From: Coriaria nepalensis
Taxonomy: Eukaryota; Streptophyta; Magnoliopsida; Cucurbitales; Coriariaceae
Direction: 5' to 3'
Assembly (NCBI GenBank): GCA_027186245.1
Contig: CP114496.1
Location: forward strand, 8,458,001-8,522,000
Length of the DNA stretch: 64,000 bases
Shown here: positions 11,826 to 23,700 of the stretch, piece by piece
Layout of the letters: each line of letters starts with the position of its first letter
Numbering within the stretch: the stretch's first letter is position 1
Position numbers and translations under genes: made by a program
The notes under the pieces: generated by a model
What the model was told of the DNA's origin: nothing
What the model saw: only the letters and a program-made list of their open reading frames with translations
Database searches by the model: none

Positions 11826-13905
11826 ATGGGTGACGAGAAATCGGCGATTGTAATGGCGGGAAGAGAGCGAGATCGGGAAAGGGATCGAGATCGAGAGCTT
11901 CTCATTCCGGTGGCTGATTCCGTTGATGACGAGTCCTCTTCCAGACCTTCTTCGTCGTCGTCTTCGGCTCCTCATCATCACACTGGCCGGGAGGTAATAA
12001 TATTTCTAGTGCGTTTTTTATTTGATTTGGGTTTAACTTTGAGCCTCGGAGAAAGTGAGAACCAAATGAATGCTTCTAAGTTTATGTGTGCTATAATTTT
12101 CAATCTCCAATCCTTTATTTTGCTTCTGTTGGAGCTTCCTCTGCTGTTGGTTTTCTCTCTCCTTTAATATTTACTAAAATGATGCTTATGCTTTTGAGCT
12201 GAATTAGCATTCCAATTTCTAAACTTATTAGCTTACTCTTCCAGTAAATACTGAGAGTTTTTTAATTGGTCCACTCATAATTTGATTCTTTCTTCCTGAT
12301 GGAGAATGATTGTCTCCTCTTTGACTTTTTCCTAATAGTAGGTGTTATTTACTCACTTTGCAGACATTTTACAAGGTTGTGAGGAGCTGGGCCTCCAAAA
12401 AGTTCATGACAGGATGGTGTGTAATTTCTTTCTATTTTCTATAGCCCCCATTTTCTTTTGTTCAACACTGTATAGAAACTTGCTGCTTAATAATGGTGAT
12501 CAGCATTGACTCAAGCTAGTTTTTGTTAGTATTCATAGCAATGTCCTTATATACATCTAGTTTTGATTTAGGCTTTCGACTTGGATCGATTGTTGTATAG
12601 TTTCTCACTTGTAGCCATTTTGCAGTGTCATTCTATTGCCTATAGCAGTCACCTTCTACATTACATGGTGGTTCATTCACTTTGTGGATGGATTCTTCTC
12701 TCCGATTTATGCTCAACTCGGAATTGATATCTTTGGTAAGCATCAATTTCCTAATCGCACGATCCCTTTATTTTCATTCTGGTTAGCATGTTTTAATCAC
12801 ACTTTGAGAATGCTTCAGACATTGCATTGTCTTGCATTATTGACCTGCTCAAAGATTCTGCAATTAATGGGGAATATGGAACTTTTACTTTGTTGAAGTC
12901 TGTCTGTTCATCTACTTGCATCAAATATATAAGTTGAGATTGGAGGAACTTACAAAATTTTAGGGGCATTTTTTTTGTTTTACTTTGTTATTGGCTGTAT
13001 TGTATGATCTCTTATGGAGTTTGAAGAAGAAATACTGTGATTAGCACCAACCATTTCTACCTCATTTCAGTTTAATTGATTTTTTTTTTTATTCTCATCA
13101 TTATTTTCTTGCAACTTTGGCAGGTCTTGGTTTTGTAACCTCCATCACTTTCATCTTCTTGGTCGGGATTTTCATGTCATCTTGGCTGGGTGCATCTATC
13201 CTGGGCCTTGGGGAATGGTTTATCAGACGGATGCCATTTGTACGTCATATTTATAATGCTTCCAAACAAATTAGTAGTGCCATATCACCAGGTTTGCCTT
13301 TTGATTTTCCTTAACGTTTCATTTGTGAGAGGGAGTGAATAGTAGATCCTAAAACCTTCATAATCTTTTCTTCAGATAAAAACACACAAGCTTTCAAGGA
13401 AGTGGCCATTATAAGGCATCCCCGTATTGGTGAATACGCATTTGGATTCATTACTTCATATGTTATCCTCCAGGTTACCCCCACCCCCCAAAAGAGTTCT
13501 CTATGTCTTGAAACTTTTAAGACTTTTAATTGCAGATTTTGCAAAATATGCTATTTTCTTTACCTGAATATTCTGCTTTTGATTCCAGAACTATTCCGAG
13601 GAGGAACAGCTCTGTTGCGTATATGTTCCGACAAACCATCTTTATATAGGTGATATCTTCCTCGTTAACGCCAAGGATGTTATCAGACCAAATTTATCTG
13701 TTCGGGAAGGGATTGGTAAGCCATGTATATTTGCTGAATTATGAGATTTTAAAAAAGAAATCAGTTTTGACAATACGTTTTTTCTTATTTTGTTGTTCAA
13801 TGCGCAGAAATTGTTGTGTCCGGAGGCATGTCAATGCCCCAGATCCTCTCCACTCTGGATTCAGTGGTTTTGCCTGTGAATAGAACCAGACCCAACAGAA
13901 GCTGA
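11826..13905 (+). CDS. LCV: COV/LCV-like membrane protein (DUF502)
   Basis: Seven exons, 11826-11993, 12364-12416, 12626-12735, 13124-13291, 13376-13473, 13589-13715 and 13808-13905, join in phase to 273 residues. A charged Arg/Asp/Glu and poly-Ser N-terminus precedes TFYKVVRSWASKKFMTGC. Two membrane segments follow: VILLPIAVTFYITWWFIHFV and FVTSITFIFLVGIFMSSWLG. Conserved DUF502 blocks include RRMPFVRHIYNASKQISSAI, FKEVAIIRHPRIGEYAFGFI, LCCVYVPTNHLYIGDIFLV and VVSGGMSMPQIL. CONTINUOUS VASCULAR RING family proteins are Golgi/endomembrane proteins affecting stem vascular patterning; the molecular function is not established. The model has normal family length. It converges on the PPR gene about 660 bases downstream. 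Confidence 0.95.
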
Positions 13906-14564
13906 TTTGAGTGAAGATTGTAGATTTAGCTATATAGTTTTCTTCTTGTTACTTTAATTCTCGATTGAATCAAATCTTTCTCTGCAACCCATGTTTTCAG
14001 GTTGCAGCAGGTATCGGAATTAGATTGTTGATTTTTTATGGTGGTCATATGTAACTTGGTTTTTTGACTCGTAGGATGTAGTGTTCAGAAAGTGCATTGA
14101 AATGTAACTTTTTTATTTTGTGTGAAAAAGATTATAATAGTTTGATAACTTTCTGTACCTTGAACGTGTTCTTGTTCCATTTTTGAAAAAATTAACTTGG
14201 AATCACTATGTATTATCGCTGTACTTCGGGCAAAAAGTGAACTAAACTTAGTTTCCGACCACCCAAATTTCTTCTCTCAAGGTGATTACAAAAGTTAGTT
14301 TCGGACCATTCGAATCTCTCTCAGATTAGTAATAACACATACATAATCTTAATGGAAGCATGTACTTCAAACCATAAGTAATATATTAATGAGTAAAACA
14401 CTTTCGTATTTCTTGAGGAATTATGGAAGTTGCATTATAGACATGGCAAGTAAATATTACCTACAATTTGACTTTACTTGCGCAAGAAACAATCTCAAAT
14501 TCCCAAATAGCAAAGAATTATAAACCATTCTCAAACTGGAGGGGGAAAAGCAAATGCATTTCTC
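13906..14564. other. Convergent 3' flanks of COV-like and PPR genes
   Basis: No coding signal was seen. It presumably holds the 3' untranslated regions of both neighbours; T-rich sequence with several possible polyadenylation contexts lies around 14100-14200. Confidence 0.5.
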
Positions 14565-16993
14565 TCATCCTTGAATAAACATCAACCTGCAAGTATTTAC
14601 ATACTTCCCGCAAAATCCAAACCGGCATCTAATCTGCTTCCTACATATGACCAATGACTTAATCCCGAATACATTATTCGGAAACGAAGAAGTAGAATGA
14701 TAATTCAGAACATTCTCTGGCGAAAATCTTAGCACTTTCAAAGACATTCTGCTTCCTGAATCAGATACAACTATACCTGGAATCGGCAAGGTTTTCGAAT
14801 AAGAAGCACTAAGCCCTTCTTTGTCATAAATCATCTCCAACTTCTCATTTGGAATATCATCTTCTACAGTATTGACAATTCTTCCGGCTTCATTTACCAC
14901 CCCTATTGCCCTCCAAGCCTCAGAGACAAGCTTGAGGGTGCTCTCTTTGGGCTGCACACCCTCACCTTCCATGATCCCGAACAACTCTTCTGCTTTCCAT
15001 GGTTGCTTTGCTTCTCCATATCCCCATATCAACGTCTCAAACGTTTTCAAATTTGGGGAAATGTCCATCTCGGCCATATGTTCGTAGACCCTCAGTGCAT
15101 TCTCCATTTTACCGTCGTTGCACCATCCGCTGATGATGGTGGTGAAAATGACCACGTTCGGTTGCACGTTGAATTTGGTCATGGAAGTTAGAAGCAACTC
15201 TGCCTTTCTAGGCTCTGCAGCCCGAACATACCCTTTTGCAAGAATGCTAAAAGTGTGAACATCTGGTTCTATGCTGGATTTGATCATGTCATTGAAGACT
15301 TCCCAGCATTTGTCCATTATCCCGGCTGAGCTCCATGCATTCATAATCGTGCTAAATGTTATTACGTCCGGTTTGATTCCGAATTCTTCCATTAGTGATA
15401 ATGCCTGATCAAATCATGATATGGTTATTAACAAAGTTTTCGTGACGAAAAAAATGGTGATTGGTTCCACCTTTGAAAACCTAGTTCACTTATCAAGTTC
15501 AGACTCGTAAAAACTCATGTTTGTCTTCCATTCCAATCCAAAATGCCACATATATTAATAATGTGAATGTAATTTGCACAAACTTCAGTCGATCCAACTT
15601 AGAGTTTCAAACGCTCAACTAGTTTCATAAAACTCCATTTGAAACTCCAACTTCAGTCGATCCAACTTAGTTTCAAACTCAGTTTCAGATGAATACGTAA
15701 CATTAATTTAGATTTAATCTTGTCCTAAAAACTCAGTTTCAGAAATCAAATTCTAAAACCACTAATGGAAACTAACCCGAAAATTAACACAAAAACACAG
15801 AGAAGGAAGGAAAAGAAGAGAAAAGAAGAGAAAAGAAGAGAAAAGGAGAGAAGAGAAGAGAAGAGAATCATCAATTATATAAAGACATGTAAAGCTAAAA
15901 CTCACTTCATCGACTCCATCAGCATCCCCAACGTCGAGGAATCCTTTGACAAGCAAATTGAAAACGATGAGATTCGCGTGCACTCCAAGATTCTTCATCT
16001 TATAAACAAAACTCAAAGCATCATCCATATTCCCCTCTTTACAATACCCGCCTACAATTATACCACAGGTCCGCTCATTCGGCCCCACCTTATTGTTCAA
16101 CATCTCCGATATCATCCTCTCAGCCCTTCTTGTCTCCCCATTTTCCGCATAGGCCCGAGCCAACGTATTATACGTCACAACATCCGGTCTCATACCTGAT
16201 TCCATCATCTTATACACCACATTCCAAGCCTCCTCTATCTTCTTCTCATTGCACCATGCTCGTATTAGAATATTATACGTCCGATCATTCGGTTTCAAAC
16301 TCCCATATTGTGGCATCATCTCTATCAACTTCAAAGACTCCTCGAGCTTACCGATTTTTCCGTATCCTTTAAGAAGTGTATTGAATGTGCTAGTCGTTGG
16401 CTTGCATCCACTCTCCTTCATTTTCCGAAAGACCACCATTGCCTCTTCTATGTTTCCGGATTCGGAACATGCATTGATCATGGCATTGAAGAGGATAGAG
16501 TCGGGCTTGATTCCGTTTTCTTCCAATTTTGAAATGACAAGAGGGATGGATTTGAAAAGCTTTTGGCGGGTCAATGCGGCTACTAAGGCCGTGTAGGTTA
16601 TAAGAGTAGGTCTGTGTCCTTGTTCAACTATATCGTTATAAATTGCATGAGCTTCTTTGGATTTCCCTTTATCGATCAAAATCGTCATTAGTTTCGTTTT
16701 TGAACGAACTGTCCGGCAACTTTTGTTTCCCCAACATATATGGCAACTTGATAGAATCCGTGAATCAGCCGAAGTACTAGAGATGAACTGCACTCTTTTC
16801 TTCTAATTTTGCACAAAAGATTGTATTAGTGCAAATGATTATTGGGTCGGTCCGACTCGAAACAATTCGCGAAAATTAAATAAGTAGTCAAAGAGGATGA
16901 GTTTATGTGAATTAGATATCTACGTACCATGTTCGGTGATGCTCGGGACATTTTATCGTTTGCTGGTATTCCATCTTTCTGTTGTCGAGCCAT
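14565..16993 (-). CDS. P-class pentatricopeptide repeat (PPR) protein
   Basis: Three coding exons (minus order) 16993-16928, 16802-15906 and 15404-14565 join in phase to 600 residues. The first exon starts [16 protein letters not shown] Cys-rich [20 protein letters not shown] precedes about 11-12 tandem 35-residue helical pairs, such as [69 protein letters not shown] and [17 protein letters not shown]. No E, DYW or SMR domain follows; the C-terminal ~100 residues are unique. P-class PPR proteins bind organellar RNA, but this N-terminus is not an obvious transit peptide, so the compartment is unclear. The arrangement resembles the Arabidopsis At5g25630/At5g21222 PPR region (from memory). The leader may be spliced, with a donor near 17270. 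Confidence 0.92.
15803..15868. repeat. Purine-rich minisatellite-like tract within PPR intron
   Basis: Imperfect copies of AAAAGAAGAG run for about 65 bases within the second intron of the minus-strand PPR gene, close to the donor at 15905. On the sense strand it is a polypyrimidine run. Confidence 0.75.
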
Positions 16994-17029
16994 TGTCCGA
17001 ACTTGATTGGAAATCAAGTTCTAAGCTGT

Positions 17030-18512
17030 ACCGACATGGTTGAGGATTATTGTCTTTAATCCAACTTCAGCATCTATGAAGATAATTACCAGATCAGAAA
17101 AAAAACCTTATATTAACCAAGTATTATGGTTTGCACAAATCCAACTCAAGAGCAATCATATGATACGAGGACCCGATAATGTCGTAAATTCTTACATTAA
17201 CCAACAAAATCAAAGAACAAGATCATGAAAATCAAAGAAGTGAAGAAAGTAATGGGTTTAGTACCTTTTATTGATCGAGTTGAGTACTAAGAAAACAATG
17301 GCGGCATTAGTTCATGAGTTAGTCAATTTAGAAGTTCGTTTGGAGAAGAAACTTGTGTAGTGAAGCTGTGGAAGGTGAGTTGGTGTTGTTGAAATCCGTT
17401 TGGAGATTCTTATCCACAAATATTTATCATTTCCAGATTCCCTTGGATAACTTTTTGAGGTTGTAAGAAAAACAAGCCAAAAAAGATGTGTATGAATAAT
17501 TATTAATTATTATATTTTTTGGGCAGGAGAAATTGCCACGGCCTACTTTCGTACTAGAGGTCCCAATTTAAAATTGCATTGTAGTTATTTCTCCTAATCT
17601 CGGACGACATGTCGTTTCTTTGCATAAAAGAAAAGGCCAAAAAACCCCTGGGGTTATATTTTAAAATAAATAAAAAGATTCATATCTTTTATTATATGTA
17701 TTTAGAATTATTTTTCATCCAATATTCTGATTATTGTTAATGGAATGCTGACATGGCAGGTGGACGTCATCCAATATTAATTATTTTTCTTTCACTTTTA
17801 TCCTTTCTCCGGTTACCGCCACCTCTCCACCGAAGTCAACCACTCGCCGGCTACTCTCCCCCCCCCCCCCCTCTCCATGGCCGATATGTTCTACATACGT
17901 TGTCAGTATTCTGCAGAATCTCATCATCGCTTGGGTGGAAGAGTACCTTCCCACTCCTATAAATACCACAAACAACTGCCTGTATGAGCTGTCCATTTGG
18001 ATAAAAAGATCTCAAATTAGCATACTTTCCAGGTAAGTTTTGTGTGCACCAGAAGATAATTCACAACCATAGCAGAATGAAATTACCCCTTGGAACCCAT
18101 GACGTATATGCCTATACTTCATGCCAACTAAATTGGGAAAACTGTGAAGATTAAACATATTTTCTGTAGTATTTGGAAAGAGATCATCCGAGGAAATTCT
18201 AACAATCGTAGTCTCTGAGTTGAATTTGATTTTATTCTGTACTTCGATAATTAAGCAAGTGTCTGTATATCTTTAGGAGGCCCTTTTGCCGAGAGCATCG
18301 GATGAATAATTTGGAGGCAATAGAATGAAGAGGGAGGCATCAATCAGTAAAAAATATGTGGAGTTTATTTAGATGAGATGGACGCACTACCTAGAGGGAC
18401 CGCTTGCCTGCAATGCAGTCATGAACGAGACATGTGTCACCACCGTTGCTCAACAGGCATTAGTCTCCCTCATTCTACCCTTCTGCGCATTCTTCTTCCT
18501 CTCTAGTGAAAG
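17030..18512. other. PPR leader/promoter and gene-free spacer
   Basis: About 17270-17400 probably holds the upstream leader of the minus-strand PPR gene. The rest has no supported gene. It contains an 11-base C run near 17862, and the palindromic ACGACATGTCGT near 17603. Its far end is directly upstream of the broken Mpv17-like gene and includes an open frame from 18373 that enters that gene's first exon. Confidence 0.5.
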
Positions 18513-20192
18513 ATGCCGAGGCTATGGAAATGGTACTTGTCTGTCTTTACATCCAGTGAAGACCGAAGTTATCAGCTCCGGCTTTCTATGGGGCTTAGGC
18601 GACATTGCTGCTCAATACACTAACCATTCTACTTCCTCCATTCGCCGTCTTCAATCTTCTTCTGTAAGCAAAAAGAAATTCACTTCCTTTCTCTTTTCAA
18701 TAAGCCCTCTCCTTTTGTATCTAATTTAAAGGGTTTTTACTATTTTTTGTCGAATTTTATTGGAAGTAGTAATTGATCTCGCTCATTAGCTTGGTTTGTA
18801 GCCGGTAATCCCATTTAAAATAAGATGATGCAAAACCCATATGAATGAATCATCCCTCTTTCTGCAGATGAGAATCATCCCTCTTTCAATCAGCTAATAA
18901 GAGGGAAACTTGAGTTGGTTTATTAGATTAAAAAATTCCTCCATTTTTATGTTGTGTTCATTCACTTCTTTGTTATTAATGTTATGGCTTTTATGAAGTG
19001 TGTATGTTTAAAAGGCCATAGGGAGATTAGCTATCAAATCCTCTTCCAAGTTCTCATTACTACCTCTGATCTTCATCAAACAGGATGCTGATCCAGAATT
19101 CAAAATCAACTGGAAAAGGGTGGGTATCACTAGCATGTTCGGGACTGCCTATATGGGACCGCTCGGCCACTTCTGGTTTGTTTTCCCTTTTCTTTCTTTC
19201 CTTCCTTCCAATCATTCAGTTTCCTCTTTGTTACTGGCCTTACACTAGCTTGTATGAAAGAATCCATAACCCTTATAATTCCTACGGAAGGACATGGTAA
19301 GGAGTTCTTATATAAGTTAAAGATGTAGACTTGTGGTCAAAGTTTTTGGTGAATGCAAGAGGGATTCTTCCTCGATAGCAGTATCGTAATATCGGTACCA
19401 TTACTATGCATACATTTGAGGTTGTGCAAATCTTGGTAAGCAGTTGAGACTGAAATTTGGGTATATTGGAATCTAGGCTCAGTTTGTGTTTAGTAGTTTT
19501 AGAACTGGATTTCTGAAGCTTGACTTTTAGTATCAGATTGAACTCATATTCAGGTAACTTGAATTTTCTGTTCAATTGTAAGGGTTTTTCTTTTCTTTTT
19601 TTTTTTCCATCTGAACCTAGTACAATGATATATATATACAGAGAGGAATTTTAGGGAGCTATTCTCTAAGTAATATCTATGGCTGAAATTGTGGTTGACC
19701 CTTGAAGTAGGGGATTTTACATTAAAACAGATTCCTATAATTTCTCTATTCTAACAGCTCACGCCAACATTTTCTTAATCGTAGGTATGAAGGGTTGGAC
19801 CAATTAATAAGATAAAAGCATAAACTCGCACCAAAATCCGCAAAATTCATTGCAGCACAAGAAGCAATAGACGGCATAATCTTCGACCCACTCTGTCTAC
19901 TCACATTTTTCACTTACATGGGATTCGCCAACGAAAAGACCCCTCCTCAAGTAAAGGAAGACCTAAAGAGAGACTTCCTTCCGGCCTTGATTCTAGAAGG
20001 TGGGACCTGGCCCATTGTCCAGGTTGTAACTTCCGGTATGTTCGGGTCAGATACCAGCTCCTCTATGTCAACACATTCTGCCTTTTAGACAGTGCCTTTT
20101 TGTCGTGGGTGGAACAACAGAAACATGCTGCTTGGAAGCAGTGGTTCACTTCTTTTAATCCCTTCAAAGAAAGAGGTGGGTGGTCAAGGTAG
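18513..20192 (+). pseudogene. Mpv17/PMP22-family peroxisomal/mitochondrial membrane protein, broken copy
   Basis: Three exons are recognisable: about 18513-18663, 19084-19175 and 19785-20192, all with good GT-AG borders. The exons hold HPVKTEVISSGFLWGLGDIA, DADPEFKINWKRVGITSMFG, GPLGHFWYEGLDQLI, FFTYMGFANEK, ALILEGGTWPIVQVV and SAFLSWVEQQKHAAWKQWF, all Mpv17/PMP22 signatures. Three lesions are visible. The canonical ATGCCGAGGCTATGG start runs WKWYLS and then needs a shift of frame near 18538-18546 to reach HPVKT. An in-frame TAA sits at 19813-19815, where the family continues into a basic loop. A one-base deletion near 20028 turns VVNFRYVPVRYQLLYV out of frame. The frame reopens to a natural end GGWSR-stop. 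An alternative upstream ATG at 18373 would keep exon 1 open but not pass the exon 3 stop. I infer a recent pseudogene or assembly error. Confidence 0.85.
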
Positions 20193-20741
20193 ACTAGGAT
20201 TTTTTAGCTTCCTTGATGAAACTCTTGCTTGAACTTGATAAGCAATCGGTAATCGGCGAAATGATGTATAGAAAGAGATATTACGTGTCGAGTGATATTT
20301 AATACCCATTAAGTATTATGTTTCTTATATTTTCGGAGAGATTTATATTTTTTATTTTTTATTTAAATATAAAAAATATATTGCATCAATTTATTTTTAA
20401 TCATTGGCCTTGTTTTATTAAAAATAAGTTGATATGATATATTTTTTTATTTTCGGATAAAAAATGTTGACGAGCGGTCAAATAGGCTTCATTTTGGGAG
20501 CTTTTTTTTTTCTTTCTTTTTTCAAGTATCATAAGTGGGCCCATAGATCCAATCATCTAAAGACCACGGACATAGGCCCAACCGGCCCACGAGTCCACGG
20601 CTCAGATGATAAATAGCTTGAATAAAAATATAATTACCTCTTATTCATAATAACTCACGGACACAGGCTCTCCACTCAACTCTCTCTCTCTCTCTCTTTC
20701 TGTTGCAGTGATCGCATTCAGTAAATTTTCCCGCCAAATCG
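20193..20741. other. Spacer and probable S1P promoter
   Basis: AT-rich sequence with no coding signal. A CT tract at about 20681-20699 lies just upstream of the S1P leader. Confidence 0.5.
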
Positions 20742-20783
20742 ATGAAACTTCGAACTCGAAGGATCTTCTCACAACCACAATAG
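20742..20783 (+). promoter_or_regulatory. Upstream ORF of 13 codons in the S1P leader
   Basis: ATG at 20742 opens a short frame encoding MKLRTRRIFSQPQ and ends in TAG at 20781-20783, only two bases before the S1P start ATG at 20786. It is in a different frame from S1P. If the transcript starts upstream, initiation here would limit ribosome access to the main ATG. That it lies in the mRNA is inference. Confidence 0.55.
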
Positions 20784-20785
20784 CC

Positions 20786-23700
20786 ATGATTTATCCTTTT
20801 TCTTCTTCACAGGTCCCTCTCCTCTTCATTCTGATCTCCATTTTCATTCCCATCTTTATCTTCCACTTCCCTACATCCCCCGATCCTGCCCAACCCCAAA
20901 CCCTAACCCTATTATTGGATTCATCGACCCGCAGCTCGATCCCTCAACCAAATCTCACATCGAGAGCTGAAATCTTCGGAAAGAACTATATCGTGCGGTT
21001 TGTCGAGTACAAGAGGGCTGAAGAGCACCGGACCTATCTGCGATCGCGGATTCGTTTGGGCGGGTGGGAATGGATCGAGAGGAGGAACGCGGCGTCAAAG
21101 TTTCCAACTGATTTTGGATTGGTTTCGATTGACGATTCAGTGAAAGATAGGCTGATTGGGGAGATTGAGAAGTTAGTGTTGGTGAAGGATGTGAATGTGG
21201 ATGTGAGCTATTCAAGACATTTGCTTAAGGAGGATAAGGGCAGAGTTGGGGCTTTTGTAGATGGGAATAAGCGGCCTGGGAAGATTTTTACTTCCATGTC
21301 CTTTGGTGAGGGCGAGTATTTCACCGCGATTACCAATGCTTCGACTAGCTCAGGACGGCAGCTATTAATGCAGGTTAGATTCTTCGAGCCGGTTTGAGCT
21401 TGGGAATTTGTTTTCGATTTCTCAGAACGTATAAAAATATGGGACACTCATGTATTGCTTTTTGCATTTCCTTGGTATCTGATTCTGCAGAGATCTCAAG
21501 TTACTTCATTGTTTGGAGCGGAATCTCTCTGGAAAAAAGGTTATACTGGTGCAAAGGTCAAAATGGCTATTTTTGACACAGGCATCCGAGCTAATCATCC
21601 TCATTTTCGAAATATCAAGGTAGCAATCTACTATAAGTACATGGGATGTGTGGTTTTAGATCTTTTACGATTCAGAACTACACTAAAATTATTATTATGC
21701 AAGTGATATACAAAGTCATACTAGAATGAGGATTTAGTTCAGTGTAGGGGCTGATTTTGATTCTTTGAAGCACTTTCCAGGAGCGAACAAATTGGACCAA
21801 TGAGGATACACTAAATGACAATCTGGGGCATGGGACATTTGTTGCCGGTGTTATTGCTGGTGGGGATGCCGAATGTCTTGGGTTTGCTCCAGATACAGAG
21901 ATTTATGCTTTTCGTGTTTTTACAGATGCACAGGTAATGCCATTGATCTGTGAGGAATAAGTAAAAGCACCTTGTGGTCTTAGTAGATTTTACATTTCAC
22001 AATTCAGCAGTAGATATCTGGTTCTATCTATGTTCTAATTGATCTAGAGAATTCCCAACCTGAAAATTATTCTTTTCTTATTGATCTGATGAATGTAGAA
22101 TCTCAGAGCTGATTGTTCTTGGACTAATTTTTGCTAGTAACATTTGTTGGCAAACTTCAAGAAGTTTTAACCTATTCCTTATTGGTTATGTTTACATTGA
22201 AATAATAATTTCAGCAATGATATCTGTTTTGTTCGATAAATTTTGTGTAGATCATGAGAAGTTTGTGTTCAGCCTATTGCAGGTTTCATACACATCGTGG
22301 TTCCTTGATGCATTTAATTATGCAATTGCAACCAATATGGATGTCTTGAATTTGAGTATTGGCGGACCGGATTACCTGGATCTTCCTTTTGTAGAGAAGG
22401 TAAGAATCCTTGCCTTGATATGACTTTATGAAGAAGAGAAAATGTCGTGTTTGGTTTCAGCTAGTGAAGGAAATTTTGTCTTTACACTTATTTTAGAATG
22501 ATGATTCCTTATAACCAACATCTTTTATAAGTAACAGTAGTTTAGACACTTATGTGTGAAAATCAAGGGTAAATTGTTCTCGAACATAGATTTTGGAGTT
22601 TGGAATCGTTCTGAATAATTTCTTGCAAGTCCCTTTGTGGAATCTTAATGCAAATTCGGTGCATTAACTATATTCTGTATGGGACTTGGGAGTGATAATT
22701 ATCTAACATTCTACAGCCTATAATGTCTTCTGACTGGCTATAAAATATAAAGATGGAGAAAATTCTACTTTGTATTTTCTTTAAGGTGAACTTCCCGCAT
22801 GCAGACATGCCATGAAAACTTTATAACCTCAAAAGATAAACACTCGATAGCCTGCACCTGGATTACTTGTATGTAAATCTAGGGCAATCTATGCCAAGCT
22901 TATATTTAAAGAAAGTTCTACTGGGTTTCCAGAGCCCATATGTAGTTAATGTACAGGTCTATGACCCATTCATGTTCCCACTTCACAAGTACATATGTCA
23001 TCTAAGCTTGGAAGTTGAAAATTACCCGATGGCATGATGCCTTATTTCCTGATCAGGTTTGGGAAATAACAGCAAGTAACATCATAATGGTTTCGGCCAT
23101 TGGAAATGATGGACCTCTTTATGGCACTCTAAACAACCCTGCGGACCAAAGTGACGTTATAGGTGTTGGTGGCATTGACTACAGTGATCACATTGCCTCA
23201 TTTTCCTCGCGTGGCATGAGTACCTGGGAGATTCCGCATGGGTGGAGTATCCATATTTTATTTCGATTTCATTGTTAATGTCAAGTCTATTTTCCCTTTC
23301 TAATTCAATTTTAAATGTACAGTTATGGTCGAGTGAAGCCTGATGTAGTTGCATATGGACGGGATATCATGGGATCCAAGATTAGTACAGGTTGTAAAAG
23401 TTTATCAGGCACTAGTGTAGCAAGTCCTGTGGTTGCTGGTGTTGTTTGTCTTCTTTTCAGCATCATCCCAGAAAGCCAACGAAAGGATATATTAAACCCA
23501 GCTAGCATGAAGCAAGCGCTTTTAGAGGGAGCATCAAAGCTTGCTACTCCTAATATGTATGAGCAGGGTGCAGGTCGTGTTGATCTGTAAGTTCTTGTTG
23601 TATTCCATACAGGTCTCTTTTTGGACATGTAGAGCTTATATGCTGATAACTGTATTCTATTGTTGCTCTTGTACATGTCATTATCTGTATCCCTTGCCAT

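Noticed and set aside
17753..17996. Overlapping ORFs around a C-homopolymer, Pro/Arg-rich
   Set aside because: Both frames depend on the homopolymer; no conserved motif or splice context.
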